From Neurospora intermedia (Eukaryota; Ascomycota; Sordariomycetes; Sordariales; Sordariaceae): a DNA stretch of 64,000 nt. Location: NCBI GenBank assembly GCA_037102815.1, contig BTPP01000005.1, positions 1,116,001 to 1,180,000 of the forward strand, written 5' to 3'. This document shows positions 10,552-21,798 of this stretch, one piece after another (the first letter of the stretch is position 1; every line of letters begins with the position of its first letter). The notes below the pieces were generated by a model that saw nothing but the letters and a program-made list of their open reading frames with translations, searched no databases and was not told the origin of the DNA. The position numbers were made by a program, and so were the translations under genes.

Positions 10552-13216
10552 ATGAAGTTTTCTCACAGTATCCAGTTCAATGCGGTGCCGGACTGGAGCA
10601 CACATTACATCGCATACAGCAACCTCAAGAAGCTGTAAGCTTGCCGCCTGTCTTATCTCCACCGCCGTGCTCAGTCAGCCAACTAACATAACTGCCTTAG
10701 CATCTACCAGCTCGAAAAGGTTATCCACCTGTCATCCGGCGGCGATGGCGAGTCGCGCCCGCTGATTCAACATGAAGACCCCGAAGTCGTCTTCGTTCGA
10801 GCCCTGGATGTCGAGCTGGAAAAGGTCTTGTCCTTCTATACTGTCAAGGAGAGGGAGCTGTTTGAGGAGGTACAGAACGTCTTGCGCGACGTCGACGCAT
10901 TCGATGAGCAGTCCGGTGACACCGACCAAGAGCGCCAACTTCGTCCCCCTACCCGTGGCAGCGAACAACAGAGACCTCTGCGAGCCCGGAGCGAAAGTCT
11001 GCCGAGCCGGGCCTCGACTGACGAAGGTTCCAACAGCGACCAGAGTGACAATGAGAACACCGGCCTCAACACACGGGGGAAACAGAGGCGGTTGAGCCCG
11101 GGGAGGCGAAAATCAAGCACCGTTATCCCTGGGCATATGATGTCCTCCATCGGCGACATGACAGCCTCTACAGAAATGACAAGGTCTCGTAGGTTCAGCA
11201 CTACCTTCGACGACGACTATGCCGAGCAGGCTGTCTTGTTCTCCTCGGGCATCATGCTCAAGAAGAGGATCATCAACCTCTACGTCCAGCTGTGCGAGCT
11301 CAAGTCGTACATCCAGCTGAACAGAACGGGCTTTAGCAAGGTCCTGAAAAAGTTCGACAAGATCATTGACAGGCAGTTGCGTTCCAAGTACATGGACACC
11401 TTCGTTGATACCGCATACGCCTTCCGTCCAGAGACCAGCAAGACCTTGGAAGAACAGATTCACCTGATGGTCCACGCATACATGGATATCGTTACTCAGG
11501 GTGACGAGGCGGCGGCCACGCGTGATTTGCGATCGCACCTTAGAGAGCACGTCGTCTGGGAACGGAACACGGTCTGGAGAGAGCTTATCGGTCTGGAGCG
11601 GCGAGCTGAAGCCGCAAGTCTGGGACATACTCTTCTTGGGCGAGATACCGATCCAACCAGCCACCGTCTCCAGGGCGACGATGAGCTGGTTTTGCCGACC
11701 AAGGAAATCGCAACACCGCTTGGTCGCTTCAGATTGCCTGCTTGGCTAGTCAGCTCAACTCTGATGACTCTCGTCATCATCTTTGCCATCTTCTTCGCCC
11801 TGCTCTTCATCCCCATCATGAAGAAGCCCGAGCAGCAAAATTGCCTGGCATTGCTGGTATTTGTCAGTTTGCTCTGGGCTACCGAAGCCATTCCCCTTTT
11901 CGTCACCTCGCTCACCATACCTTTCCTCTGCGTTGTTCTTCGAGTCTTCCGCGATGCCGACAAGCCCCATCACAGACTGGGTGCCAAAGCGACTACGGAC
12001 GCTGTCTTCTCGGCCATGTGGACGCCTGTCATTATGCTCCTGCTCGGTGGTTTCACTCTGGCAGCGGCTCTCTCAAAGTGCGGTATCGACAAGCGCATAG
12101 CGACCTTTGTTCTCAGTAAGGCAGGAACACAGCCTAGGACGGTCCTCATTGCCAACATGGCTGTGGCCGCATTCGCCAGTATGCTGATCAGCAACGTCGC
12201 CGCTCCTGTCCTCTGCTTTGGCATCATCGAGCCCATGCTTCGCAACCTCCCGGCTGGCTCCAACATGTCCAAAGCCGTCATCATGGGCATCGCCCTCGCC
12301 TCCAACGTGGGCGGCATGCTCTCGCCCATTGCCTCCCCGCAAAACATTGTCGCCATCGGCCTGATGGAGCCTCCTCCCACTTGGGGCGAATGGTTCTTCA
12401 TCGTCATCCCCGTCGGCGTCATCTCCCTGCTTCTCATCTGGGTCCTCCTGCTCCTCACCTTCCAGCCGGGCAAGGGCACCTCCATTGTGCCCATCCGCCC
12501 CGTCAAGGACCGCTTCACGGGCGTGCAGTGGTTCGTCACCCTCGTGACCGTCGCCACCATCGGCCTGTGGTGCGCCTCTCACCAGCTCGAGGCCGAGTTC
12601 GGACATATGGGCGTCATTGCCATTATCCCCATTGTCTTATTCTTCGGCGTCGGCATCCTCACCAAGGAGGACTTTAACAACTTCCCCTGGACCATCATCA
12701 TCCTGGCAGCTGGTGGACTGGCACTCGGCAAGGCGGTCAACTCGTCTGGCCTGCTGCACACTGTCACCAGGCTGATCACCGAGGATGTCCAGGATTTCAG
12801 CCTTTACGGTGTCCTGATTGTCTTCTCGAGCTTGATTCTGGTGATTGCCACGTTCATCAGCCACACTGTTGCGGCGCTCATCATTTTGCCGCTGGTGTAC
12901 GATGTCGGGAAGGGGTTGGACGAGCCGCACCCGAACTTGTTGGTCATGGCGGGTGTGTTGATGTGCAGTGCTGCTATGGCGCTACCTACTTCAGGATTCC
13001 CTAACATGAGTAAGTTTTGTTACTGTTGCCCGTTTCTCTTTTGGTCCAAAGCTAATCACATTATCTTCCACAGCCGCTATCATGAAGGAAGACCCAGCTG
13101 GCCAGCGATACCTGCAAGTCAAGCACTTTATTAGCCGTGGTGTGCCCAGCAGTTTGCTGACCCTGTTGGTGACCGTCACGGTTGGTTATGCTGCTATGAG
13201 GGTTGTTGGTATGTAA
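10552..13216 (+). CDS. SPX-domain low-affinity phosphate transporter (Pho87/Pho90/Pho91 type)
   Basis: Exons 10552-10634, 10701-13009 and 13074-13216 give 844 residues; both introns (66 and 64 bp) keep frame. The N-terminus MKFSHSIQFNAVPDWS is a canonical SPX start, and a second SPX block (KRIINLYVQLCELKSYIQLN) lies near residue 215. SPX domains sense inositol pyrophosphates and gate phosphate transport. Past residue 375 come about a dozen hydrophobic segments of the SLC13/DASS (Na_sulph_symp) type, including a conserved SNVGGMLSPIASPQNIVA stretch typical of the substrate site. The protein is predicted in the plasma membrane or vacuolar membrane; sequence alone does not separate Pho87/Pho90 from Pho91. 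The start at 10552 follows the family, although the frame is open upstream. Confidence 0.92.
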
Positions 13217-13812
13217 GGGGCCTACCTATAATCACGTAGATATTTCTTGAATTTATGGTGGCTATAGAGTCGGGGTGGTAGTATGAATTAGGAAAGCGAA
13301 TCATGGGCGGGTAGAGGAGGAGGACGAGGATTTCTAGACAGTGACGATCAAGCGTTTCGGCGGTGTGTTTTTGGAGTATATGATTCCGTTTTTGTTGATG
13401 TATTCCTTTCTTTTGTTTCGCGTTGATTATGCCTTTAATAAAGACAGCGGCGCGGATCTGGGAATGGGAGGGAAATCTAATTGGGCTTTCTCTTCTTCTA
13501 TTCCTGGTGGATTTTCCATCGTGATGAAGGTTGACTAAAGGGGTAGATCTCATGCATAGCAGCTCCCAGTATGATCATGACCAATTTTCTCATGGTTCGG
13601 TACCTTTTCTTCATGCACTCGTACCGATTTATGTTGAACCGCATACAGCACTGCATCACATAGGCAAGGGCCTGATAAAGTGTAACCCCAGATATCATGG
13701 ATGGAGGGAGCAACAGATCCAGAGACTACCACAGCATAAGAGATCCTTCTTCCCGCTCATACCCCCTTCTTCCTAGCGTTCTTCCCCTTTTTCCCTGTTC
13801 CAATTCACTCAC
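13217..13812. other. Intergenic between convergent genes
   Basis: This holds the 3' flanks of the phosphate transporter (+) and gon7 (-). Only T-rich untranslated-looking sequence is seen and no gene is supported. Confidence 0.6.
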
Positions 13813-14169
13813 TCACTCATCCTCCTCAACAACCTCCTCGCCATAGTTCTCCTCCTCCTTGGCCTCTGCCTCCTTCCCCTTGCTCTGGTCACCACCACCA
13901 CCACTCTGACCCGCCCGCTTGTTGTCCTCCTCCATCCGCTGCGTGAGTTCCCGGTTGATGTCGTCTTGGAAGGTGGCGGCGATTTGGCGGAGTTCGTGGA
14001 GGTACTTGGCGCGGTCGGAGGTGGTCATTTCTGAGGATGATGATGATGAAGAGGTTGAATTGGTGGTTGAAGTCGAAGTGGTAGGGACATCCTTGGTGAG
14101 TGTGAAGGCAGGAGAAAGGTTTGTGGAGTTGGTGTAGGTTGCGGTGAAGGTGGTGGTTGAGGGGGCCAT
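13813..14169 (-). CDS. gon7: EKC/KEOPS complex subunit Gon7
   Basis: A single exon of 118 residues starts at the ATG at 14169. KEOPS makes the N6-threonylcarbamoyladenosine (t6A) base of ANN-decoding tRNAs and also affects telomeres and transcription. The central block YLHELRQIAATFQDDINREL followed by TQRMEEDNKRAG aligns by eye with the yeast Gon7 core, which has the same Tyr-Leu, Leu-Arg, Gln-Asp-Asp-Ile-Asn and Thr-x-Arg-Met spacing. The N-terminus is Ser/Thr-rich and the C-terminus acidic and disordered, as expected for a small subunit that folds on Kae1 binding. The length fits the family. It is easy to miss because of low complexity. The call is by motif recall and is fairly secure. Confidence 0.75.
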   Translation of the reverse strand: MAPSTTTFTATYTNSTNLSPAFTLTKDVPTTSTSTTNSTSSSSSSSEMTTSDRAKYLHELRQIAATFQDDINRELTQRMEEDNKRAGQSGGGGDQSKGKEAEAKEEENYGEEVVEEDE

Positions 14170-14839
14170 TTTTGAAATATTTTTTTTTTTGGCGGGTGTG
14201 GTTGGGAACTGAAAGAAGGATGTGACGGATGGTTCGTTTGAGGTTTCAATGTTTTGATGGTGAGAAGACTGGAGGGTGGGCGTGATTTTGGTGGAAATTT
14301 GTCTGGGTTATGGTTAGTGATAGTCTTGTTGGGGGTGTCTTGGGGATTTGAAACATACATGAAGTGTCTTTTTGGCTATTCTAGGTGTAGTATCCAATGA
14401 TGAGGGTGTGTTTTATTTGGGGTCGATATCAGATTCAGATCCTCACATGAACGGAAACGAAAACGGAAGTCTCAAAATCCTGAAATGCCATCTCACTGAC
14501 CTCTCAGCTCAGGTGTCCACTGGAACCGACCAATGCTGCACGTTTCACTGCCCTACAGCATCCCCCCCCGCGTGCGCCTGAATTGGGGAAAACTGACGTT
14601 GATTGCGGGGCACTAAAAAGCCCTCCCCACCAAGATTGCGATCGTGACGGAACACTTTAGGGCGATCTAGCCTCTGATTCTTCCCTTTCTTCTGCTTGCC
14701 AAGCATCCAAGCCCCCTGTTTGGATTTGTATTTTCAAGGTTGGATAGTATCGCCCAAAACAACTTGAACCAGTACCCAAGACCAACAACAGGAAGTGGTG
14801 GCGTCGTATCGGTTGAAGTTTCGCAACTGAACCTATCAG

Positions 14840-15215
14840 GTAAGTGGTAAAGCGCTCAGCTGGAAGTGGGAAGTGGGAGTGCCCGAGGGAGGCTCAGAGG
14901 GAGGTGCCATGGCATATGATGTGATGTGCTTGAAAGTGGAAGAGAAGGGACGGGATCCCAACTAAAACATGGCCACGAGGGAAATGGAGATCAGCGCTTG
15001 TGATGTCCTCGTACGCAATCGGAGTTTGAATTTACAAGTTCATTTTTTTTTTTTTTTTTTTTTTTTTTTTCCTTCCTAGCTATCCGCTCTTACCCGTCCT
15101 CTTTTTGGCCAAGTCTGCTATCACGCGTATATTTTCCATACTACACTCACATGTTCATTGATTTAGCCACCACCGACATAGACTATTCCCCTCAACTAAT
15201 AGTCTTCTTCTACAG
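14840..15215 (+). other. Candidate 5'-UTR intron of the HbrB-type gene
   Basis: The donor GTAAGT at 14840 is a perfect fungal consensus. A branch-like CTCAACTAAT lies about 15 bp before the acceptor TTCTACAG ending at 15215. The intron would be 376 bp and lies wholly before the start codon. RNA evidence is needed to confirm it. Confidence 0.55.
15043..15070. repeat. Homopolymer T28 tract
   Basis: Twenty-eight consecutive T residues lie within the proposed leader intron upstream of the HbrB-type gene. It is likely length-polymorphic and could serve as a polypyrimidine or nucleosome-excluding tract. Confidence 0.95.
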
Positions 15216-15240
15216 ACATCCATCTGAACGGGTTAGCAAG

Positions 15241-15406
15241 ATGTGACACTTGCCCTTGCGAAGGATAGCCTGTTCGAAACGACGCCAGTACCGTATGATC
15301 CATTACCAAACACCACCAGCCAGAGGACCAACCGAACGGGAGCATTGAGAGAGAGCACCACTGAATGCTGCAGAAGCAAGCAAACGACAATCAATGCAAC
15401 CCATGA
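15241..15406 (+). promoter_or_regulatory. Cluster of three upstream ORFs before the HbrB-type start
   Basis: The first is a minimal start-stop (ATG TGA, 15241-15246). The second is a 17-codon ORF plus stop at 15295-15348. The third is a 13-codon ORF plus stop at 15365-15406, which overlaps the main ATG at 15394 in another frame. Such an arrangement usually lowers translation of the main frame. Confidence 0.6.
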
Positions 15407-18400
15407 GTGGAAGAGGAACCCCGGGACCCACGCAGAGGGCTCCAGGGAGTTTCTCACCGCTGCCGGCCAGCACTAACTCCACTGTTAATGCACTCGCCGG
15501 CGCCGACATGGGTCTTGTCCGTCCCCATCGACCGTCTCCGGGCCCGGTCCGCATCATCTCAGCCTCGACCTCCACCAGCGACGACCTCACGCCATTGACC
15601 ATCCCTCGCCCATTCGACCAGCCTACCGCCCTGTCGCCCCAGCCCGGAGGACGTCCAGACGCATCAGGATTTGGGGGAAGAGCAGGAGCATCACCCGAGC
15701 GACGAGGAGGAGGAGGAGGAACAACACCTACCCCTGGACGCGAATCGGCAACTCCTATTTACAGCAGCTTCACGTCTCAGAGCAATAGCGCCAGTGCCCC
15801 GAGTCTTCAGACCAACTTCTCGCGACCGACTCTATCAACCACCGCCGCCCTGTCCACCGCCCGCTCCGTCGCCGGGACACATTCCCCGATCGATACGGCC
15901 CCGCGCAACGGGTCCTCCCCCTTGACCCTTCCGCCGACCAGCGCAACGTCCACTACATCCACCTCCTTCTCCGGCAGGGTAGGCGCACACTCGCGCAAAC
16001 ACTCGGCGAACGCGGGCCTATTCGAGCCTACCCTGCCCTCGACGAGCACCTCCAACCTTGACCAGATCCAAGCCGAATCGCCCAAACTCGGCTCGACGCC
16101 GTCGCAGGCGCAACGAGACATGTCCGCCAGCCACATTGCTGCGCAGGCAGCCGTCTCCAAGTCGCAGCTTACCCAGCAACAGCAGCAGCAGCAGCAGCAG
16201 CCACAACAACAACAGCAACAACAACAACAGCCACCACCGTTTGCGCATCAACACCTTGTTCATCTACAACATCGTCAGCGATCACAAACGATACCACCGT
16301 CAGGCGAGCATCATGAACAGACTTCGGTCGCGAACAAGCGCAAAAGCGGCGGTCCGATGAGCCCTCCCATCTTGAGCTTGACAGAGGCGAGCGCGCCAAG
16401 GGATAATGTGTTTGGAAGTCAAGGAAACCACAACGGCCTCGCCGGAAACCATACCCTTGCTGCCACAGCGGCCGCGAACGTGGTGTTCCCCCGATCGGCG
16501 CAATCGTCCCCGAAACTGCCCGCCCAGCCGACGAACCCCTTGACACCTACTCCACCGCCTGTCGCCGCCGAGAAACCCGCTGTCAAGTCGGAAAAGAGCA
16601 AGGTCAAGCTGTTTTCGCGCCCTGGCAAGTCTAGCTCAAAGGCGGAATCATCCAAGGAGAAACCACTGCCTAGTCCCGGAAAGCTAGGGCATGCCTTTTC
16701 GAATCTGCAACGGGCCAACTACAGCACTACGAGTCTCGAATCGAATATGCAGCAACCCTTCTACGCCCATGGGAACTCGTCAACCGCCACGATACGGCCA
16801 GCCGAAGCTACAGAGAAGGAGGTGAAAGAAAAGGAGAAGAAGCATGGGCATTTTTTGAAGCGACAAAAGGAAAAGCTGATAGAGGCGTATCACCTACCGC
16901 TCTCGTCAGCTTCGAGCAATTCCAGGCCTACAGATCCCACAGCCCCCAGCAGTCTGTATAATTTCAACTTGCCAACAAGTCCTGGTCCTAGCAGCAATGC
17001 CTTCAAATCAGGTCTTGATTTGCGACACGGCGGCCGTGCATTGCGCGAGAAGAAGAACAAGGAGGACAAAAGTCTGGACGACGCGGCCTCGAGCTACAAC
17101 CCTGGAGGCGACTGGCCTGGTCCAAGTAGCGTGAGCTCTGCCACTGGCAACCTGGCTTCAGCACTCTTCCACAATGAGCCCTTTGACAGCCAAAAGTTCG
17201 GGCTCAACAACATGACCCTTGATGACGCCTGGCCGTTTCTCAGGGCCAAGCTGCTTGTCATCTTTGAAGCTGAGGACCTTCGTCTCCCTGTAGAGGATCT
17301 GAATCGTATAGTGACGATGCATATCCAGTATTGCATTTCGCGGCGCAGCCCAAATATCATTATCGAGGATATCCGGGACTTTCTCACCACGGGCTTCTCG
17401 AGTCTCGACCAGAGTCTGAAGAAGACACCGGAAGACCGCTTGATCCCTGCTCTTGTCGAGCTTTGGATCTTCACCTTCACCAGTATCCTACCATACCTGC
17501 AAGCAGTCTTTCTACCGTTAGACATGGAATTCGCCGGCAACGGGCCTTTGATGACGCCAGACCAAGCTCGTGACTTCTGGGGCGGTGTCCCTGCCAGCTA
17601 CGGCCTCAGCATATCGGCCTCATCAGTCCTTGATATACGGAGATTGGTTCTCCTTGCCTTCCGCGATATCGTTATTCTTCCCCGCTACGACACGCTGAAG
17701 ATCATGTTCTCGCGTCTCTCTCTCGAGTTCCTACCGCAGAGCCTGGCCAGCATGGCCCTTTCCTCTCCGGTCCCGGTTCCTACGTCCGGGTTCCAAAACA
17801 CGGCTCACAACCAAGGCGGTGCCTATCAGTCTGCGCTCTCGACCTCGCCCTCACAAGAGTCGCAACTCTCGCTATCCTTCGCAGGTAGCCTCCCAGCAAC
17901 CATGACCCTAGGGATGGGTGCCGGCTTTGGCACCGCCCCTCCACGGCCAAACACCTCCATGTCCAACCCCGTTCCCAGTGTGGACCCTTCCTACGCGAGC
18001 TACAACAGCAACGGGATGGGCATCGCCGGCGGTGGCGGCGATACCCCTCCAGGAAGCGGTAATCGCTCGCGTACCATCAGTAACGTCAGCTTCGGCAGCG
18101 ACCACGGCAACGCCAACCGCCCTTTTACCCCCAGCAGCATTCAAGCCCTTGGTGCCGCCTCCGCCCAAGCCGCCATGTCGACCCCTAGCGGTGTTGGTAT
18201 CGCCAACCTCAACCTCAACATGTCCACACCCGTACAGCAATTCCCCTTACACGTAGCGCCCAGTATAGCAAGTATAGGCAGCAACTCCATCCACGGCAGC
18301 CTCCGCGACCCTACTGGCGGCGGCGGTGGGAGAACGGCCGACCAAAACGTCGAAGACTCCAAGCAAGTCACGGAAATGGTCGGACGCATGCTCCAATGCA

Positions 18401-19530
18401 TGTCCGTCCTGGCTTCTGTTTCCGCGCCCACCACTCCTTCTTTCACCTCCTCCATACCGAACCAAAACCCCCACTCCTCCACGGGCAACCTTACCTCCTA
18501 CAACACCTACTCCTCCTCGCAAGACTCCGTGGCAACGACCACCATGACCAACGCCACCGTCCCCGCCTCTCCCTCGGGCTCTTCAGTGGCTGGCGGCTTA
18601 CCCCCTCTCGTCCAAACCATGTCTTCCCCTTCACAGTTCTCCTCCCCCTCGTCGCCGGCTACCCCGACAGCCAACAGCCCTGGTCCGCTACCTCCCCGCC
18701 CGTCGATTTCCAGTCTGAGCGCTAGCTTGGCTACTAGCGGGATCAGCGGCGGTGCTGGTAACAATAGTTTGCCAAACACACCCACGGCTGCTAATGCCAC
18801 AACACCAACCACACCCACAGCCCCCGCCAATACTACTGCTTCTGCTGGTGCTGGTGCTGGTGCTGGTGCCGGTGGTCCTGGTGGTGGGGGGACGGGTGGA
18901 TACGGATACGTACCTCCCGATGAATCCTCCCGCATGATTGAAGAACTGAACAAGCTCCTCAAACTCAACTGGCTCGGCCGCGGCCGCACCGGTCGCAACA
19001 GAAGGGGCATCGTAGGCGGGCGAGTCAAGCGCGCAGGAGCAGGGAGCGGGTCCGGGTCCGCTTTGGCCTTTTCCATGGGCGCTGGCTATGCGTCGTCGTC
19101 GTCCTACGGCGGCGGTTATGCTGGTCAAGGTGGTGGTGGTGGTGGGAATGGGTATGCGGGATCGTTGGGGACGGGCCCGGCGGGGGTGAGCATGAATATC
19201 CTTAGTGGGACCACGGGGACGATGGGGAGTATGATGAGTATAGGGACTGTGGGAAGTGGGTTTGGGGGTGGGTTGCTGCAGGGTCAGCAGGCTGAGAGAG
19301 ATAGGGGAGGAGGGACGGGGTCGGGATTGGGTACCTCTGCCAGTATCATTGCTGGGACAACAGGAATGGGAGGAGGGATGATGAGTAGTCTGCCTACTGC
19401 CGGTACTGTTGGTGGTGCCGGTACTGTTGGTGCGGGTGCCGCTTTGGCTGGTGCTGCTGCTGGTGCTGCTATGCCTGCCATGCCTGCTGCTGCCGGATCA
19501 TTATCAAACGAGATTGTGGTTGACAATTAG
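15394..19530 (+). CDS. hbrB: HbrB/Bit61-like TORC2-associated protein
   Basis: A single exon of 1378 residues. The folded part is about residues 600-785, beginning LDDAWPFLRAKLLVIFEAED and carrying the later block LVELWIFTFTSILPYLQAVF. This is the HbrB-like domain of Bit61 (yeast), HbrB (Aspergillus) and Protor (animals), partners of TOR complex 2 at the plasma membrane that affect cell growth and hyphal branching. The N-terminal 600 residues are Ser/Pro/Thr-rich, with a polyglutamine run near 260-285 and a Lys-rich stretch just before the domain. The C-terminal 590 residues are Ser/Thr/Pro- and then Gly/Ala-rich, with one short helical block (MIEELNKLLKLNWLGRGRTG) in an otherwise disordered tail. 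The start is the first in-frame ATG; a second lies nine bases on. Confidence 0.85.
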   Translation: MQPMSGRGTPGPTQRAPGSFSPLPASTNSTVNALAGADMGLVRPHRPSPGPVRIISASTSTSDDLTPLTIPRPFDQPTALSPQPGGRPDASGFGGRAGASPERRGGGGGTTPTPGRESATPIYSSFTSQSNSASAPSLQTNFSRPTLSTTAALSTARSVAGTHSPIDTAPRNGSSPLTLPPTSATSTTSTSFSGRVGAHSRKHSANAGLFEPTLPSTSTSNLDQIQAESPKLGSTPSQAQRDMSASHIAAQAAVSKSQLTQQQQQQQQQPQQQQQQQQQPPPFAHQHLVHLQHRQRSQTIPPSGEHHEQTSVANKRKSGGPMSPPILSLTEASAPRDNVFGSQGNHNGLAGNHTLAATAAANVVFPRSAQSSPKLPAQPTNPLTPTPPPVAAEKPAVKSEKSKVKLFSRPGKSSSKAESSKEKPLPSPGKLGHAFSNLQRANYSTTSLESNMQQPFYAHGNSSTATIRPAEATEKEVKEKEKKHGHFLKRQKEKLIEAYHLPLSSASSNSRPTDPTAPSSLYNFNLPTSPGPSSNAFKSGLDLRHGGRALREKKNKEDKSLDDAASSYNPGGDWPGPSSVSSATGNLASALFHNEPFDSQKFGLNNMTLDDAWPFLRAKLLVIFEAEDLRLPVEDLNRIVTMHIQYCISRRSPNIIIEDIRDFLTTGFSSLDQSLKKTPEDRLIPALVELWIFTFTSILPYLQAVFLPLDMEFAGNGPLMTPDQARDFWGGVPASYGLSISASSVLDIRRLVLLAFRDIVILPRYDTLKIMFSRLSLEFLPQSLASMALSSPVPVPTSGFQNTAHNQGGAYQSALSTSPSQESQLSLSFAGSLPATMTLGMGAGFGTAPPRPNTSMSNPVPSVDPSYASYNSNGMGIAGGGGDTPPGSGNRSRTISNVSFGSDHGNANRPFTPSSIQALGAASAQAAMSTPSGVGIANLNLNMSTPVQQFPLHVAPSIASIGSNSIHGSLRDPTGGGGGRTADQNVEDSKQVTEMVGRMLQCMSVLASVSAPTTPSFTSSIPNQNPHSSTGNLTSYNTYSSSQDSVATTTMTNATVPASPSGSSVAGGLPPLVQTMSSPSQFSSPSSPATPTANSPGPLPPRPSISSLSASLATSGISGGAGNNSLPNTPTAANATTPTTPTAPANTTASAGAGAGAGAGGPGGGGTGGYGYVPPDESSRMIEELNKLLKLNWLGRGRTGRNRRGIVGGRVKRAGAGSGSGSALAFSMGAGYASSSSYGGGYAGQGGGGGGNGYAGSLGTGPAGVSMNILSGTTGTMGSMMSIGTVGSGFGGGLLQGQQAERDRGGGTGSGLGTSASIIAGTTGMGGGMMSSLPTAGTVGGAGTVGAGAALAGAAAGAAMPAMPAAAGSLSNEIVVDN
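16171..16233 (+). repeat. CAG/CAA polyglutamine tract in the HbrB-type gene
   Basis: An imperfect run of CAG and CAA codons encodes a glutamine stretch broken by single Pro residues. It sits in the disordered N-terminal half of the protein. Confidence 0.9.
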
Positions 19531-21798
19531 TGGATGGTAACCAAACCTCTGGAGAGATGGGCACTTGGACTTGGGATGGGGGCTATGTAGGCCGTAGAAG
19601 TGGGTGAGACAAGAAGAAAAGGAAAGACATATGCAGGTTAGAGGGAGGCATGGAGTTGGATTTGGGGTTAATTCTGGTAGATCATCGGTTTTTCCTTGGG
19701 GGTGCATTTACATTCCTCGGTTATTAGGACTACACACACACATATATATATGTATATCTATACAAGTAATATCTTCTTCTGCTTTGCTTTTGGGCACGGG
19801 CGGTGATGCCTTCGGAAACATAGCATACTTGTTTTCTGAGGACATACAGCCATAATATGATGGAGACCTGCATGCTCATCGTTGATGGTTGGTGAAAGAT
19901 CGGGATATGTTATTGCAAGTCATTGTCCGACGGATGGTGAGATTACACAGGTCATCCATTCGGTCAGCATTAGACACCTTCACCACGGCAGCATGCTACC
20001 ACGCTCTGCCATCAGGAGGGATCTGTGTGATTACACATCACCCGAGGCCACTCTTCAGATTTGGATCACGATACGAACGCGCAGGCAGCAGAACTTTGAA
20101 TAATCACTGTTCGATTTGACTATCTGATGACGATTTTGATGGGATGTAACCTCTACTGATTCCCAGATATCGGTGAGATACAAAACGATCTCTCAACATG
20201 GGCGCCCAGCAATGGGTCAAAAGTGATCTCTCTATGCCAGAGCGAAAACATTCATATCAATGGAAAGATGATGTGAATGTCGATTCGACACGCCGAAGCG
20301 CATCTGCTGGCAACTAGTATGTTTATCGACATCGATCACAAAAGGAGAGCAAAGGCAGAAGTGTTTTGAACTGTGTTTTATTGTGGCTATCTAAGATTGA
20401 TTCATAGTAGATGGATGTCCTGTACTTTGGATCTGTTAGCTGATGCTCGCAAGACAAGAGACTGCTCAAAACAACAAGTGTTTGATGATCCAATCAGACA
20501 TCCAAGGAAGACTTCGCCCTCATCTGACCCCGAGAAAGGCTCGTAGGTGGGGTCTCGAGTGGAAACTGCGAATGTAGGAAAACTTCATCATAAGGATCGG
20601 GGGAGTGTGATGTATGCAAATTGCACAAAGTGTGAACTAACCTTTTTGCTGAAAGTGATATTGTGATGAAGCTGTCGTGATTAGTTGGCAGAATCACATT
20701 GTTGTCTGTCTCGAGAGAATCAGAAGCAACAGAAAAAGGGCACAAAGGCACCTTTATATATCAGAGAGCCAGGCTCGAGAAGATTCTGTGTCTGTCTGCG
20801 GTATGGAGTCAGCAACCATGTTTGCAAAAGTTGCTGTGGATACGCGCGTGTGGGTTGTGGAAAAATGAAGAAGTGCAATCCGCTTCAGTCAGAAAAAATT
20901 ACTGGCAAGCAACAGGCCGACTCCCGTAGGAGGAAGCCCGAAACAGACTAGTCTTCGTTCATGGTCGATTCAGTTGGGAAAAGAAGACATTTCAGAAGTT
21001 GTCATCATCCGAAGGCGGATCCGGGGGATAGGGCTGTGGAAGGTGTTGTTGCGAAAAGAAGGAAGAGGGACATTGGAGCTTACCTCGTTGATTGCCATGG
21101 CAGTTGTCGTGGACCTACCTGAATGCGACGCTTTTTGCAACCGCGCGTTGTGAAGTATTGACAAGATGTCGCACAGCCTTGCCTCCAAAGAAGCAATATG
21201 CTGCGGGCAGATACATGAACACGCAATGAAACGGTTCCCGCCAGCTCTGCATACTCGGACCATTGCTCACCAGGAGCATCGGTTGGATGAATGCGTGAGC
21301 TCGAAAACCGCGGCGTTTGCGGTTGTTGGTTTCTGAGGAAGGGGAGAAAATTAAGGTTGCGTTTGCGACAATTGGACAGTTCAAATACTTCTGCGCGGGA
21401 GCAGATAACGATAACGAAAATTCAGGTGGGGTCGGCAAGTTCTGGGCGGGAGACCTGACAGGATGTGTAGAAGCGCGCAGAACACAGACACGTGTAGACG
21501 CACGTGATACTGGGTTCCACCTCTTATCAAATGGATCGCCTGCTGCAAGGTCCCGCCATCGCCCGCCATCGCGACAAGAGTCTGTCGGCCGTCCAGACTC
21601 CAGACAGACCACCTCACTGCGGGCTGATGAGCCGAGACCAACTGAAGGGGAGGTTCAGCTTGTTGGACATTAATCTTTGCGGTGTATACGAGAAGCCCTT
21701 TCGGTTAGACAGGAGTAATCATTTCCCAGGTTCTCATTTCATATTTCCAGTTTGGCGGATGTTCATTGCTGTGCTTCTGTCGACCTCAAGAAGGACTA

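Larger units (their letters stand above)
14170..15393. other. Divergent intergenic / leader region between gon7 and the HbrB-type gene
   Basis: It holds the promoters of both genes. A likely 5'-UTR intron of the right-hand gene runs 14840-15215, with donor GTAAGT and acceptor TTCTACAG preceded by a CAACTAAT branch-like site. A T28 tract lies inside it. Three upstream ORFs precede the HbrB-type start. Confidence 0.6.

Noticed and set aside
18507-19076. 189-residue minus-strand frame
   Set aside because: It is the shadow of the low-complexity Ser/Pro/Gly tail of the HbrB-type gene.
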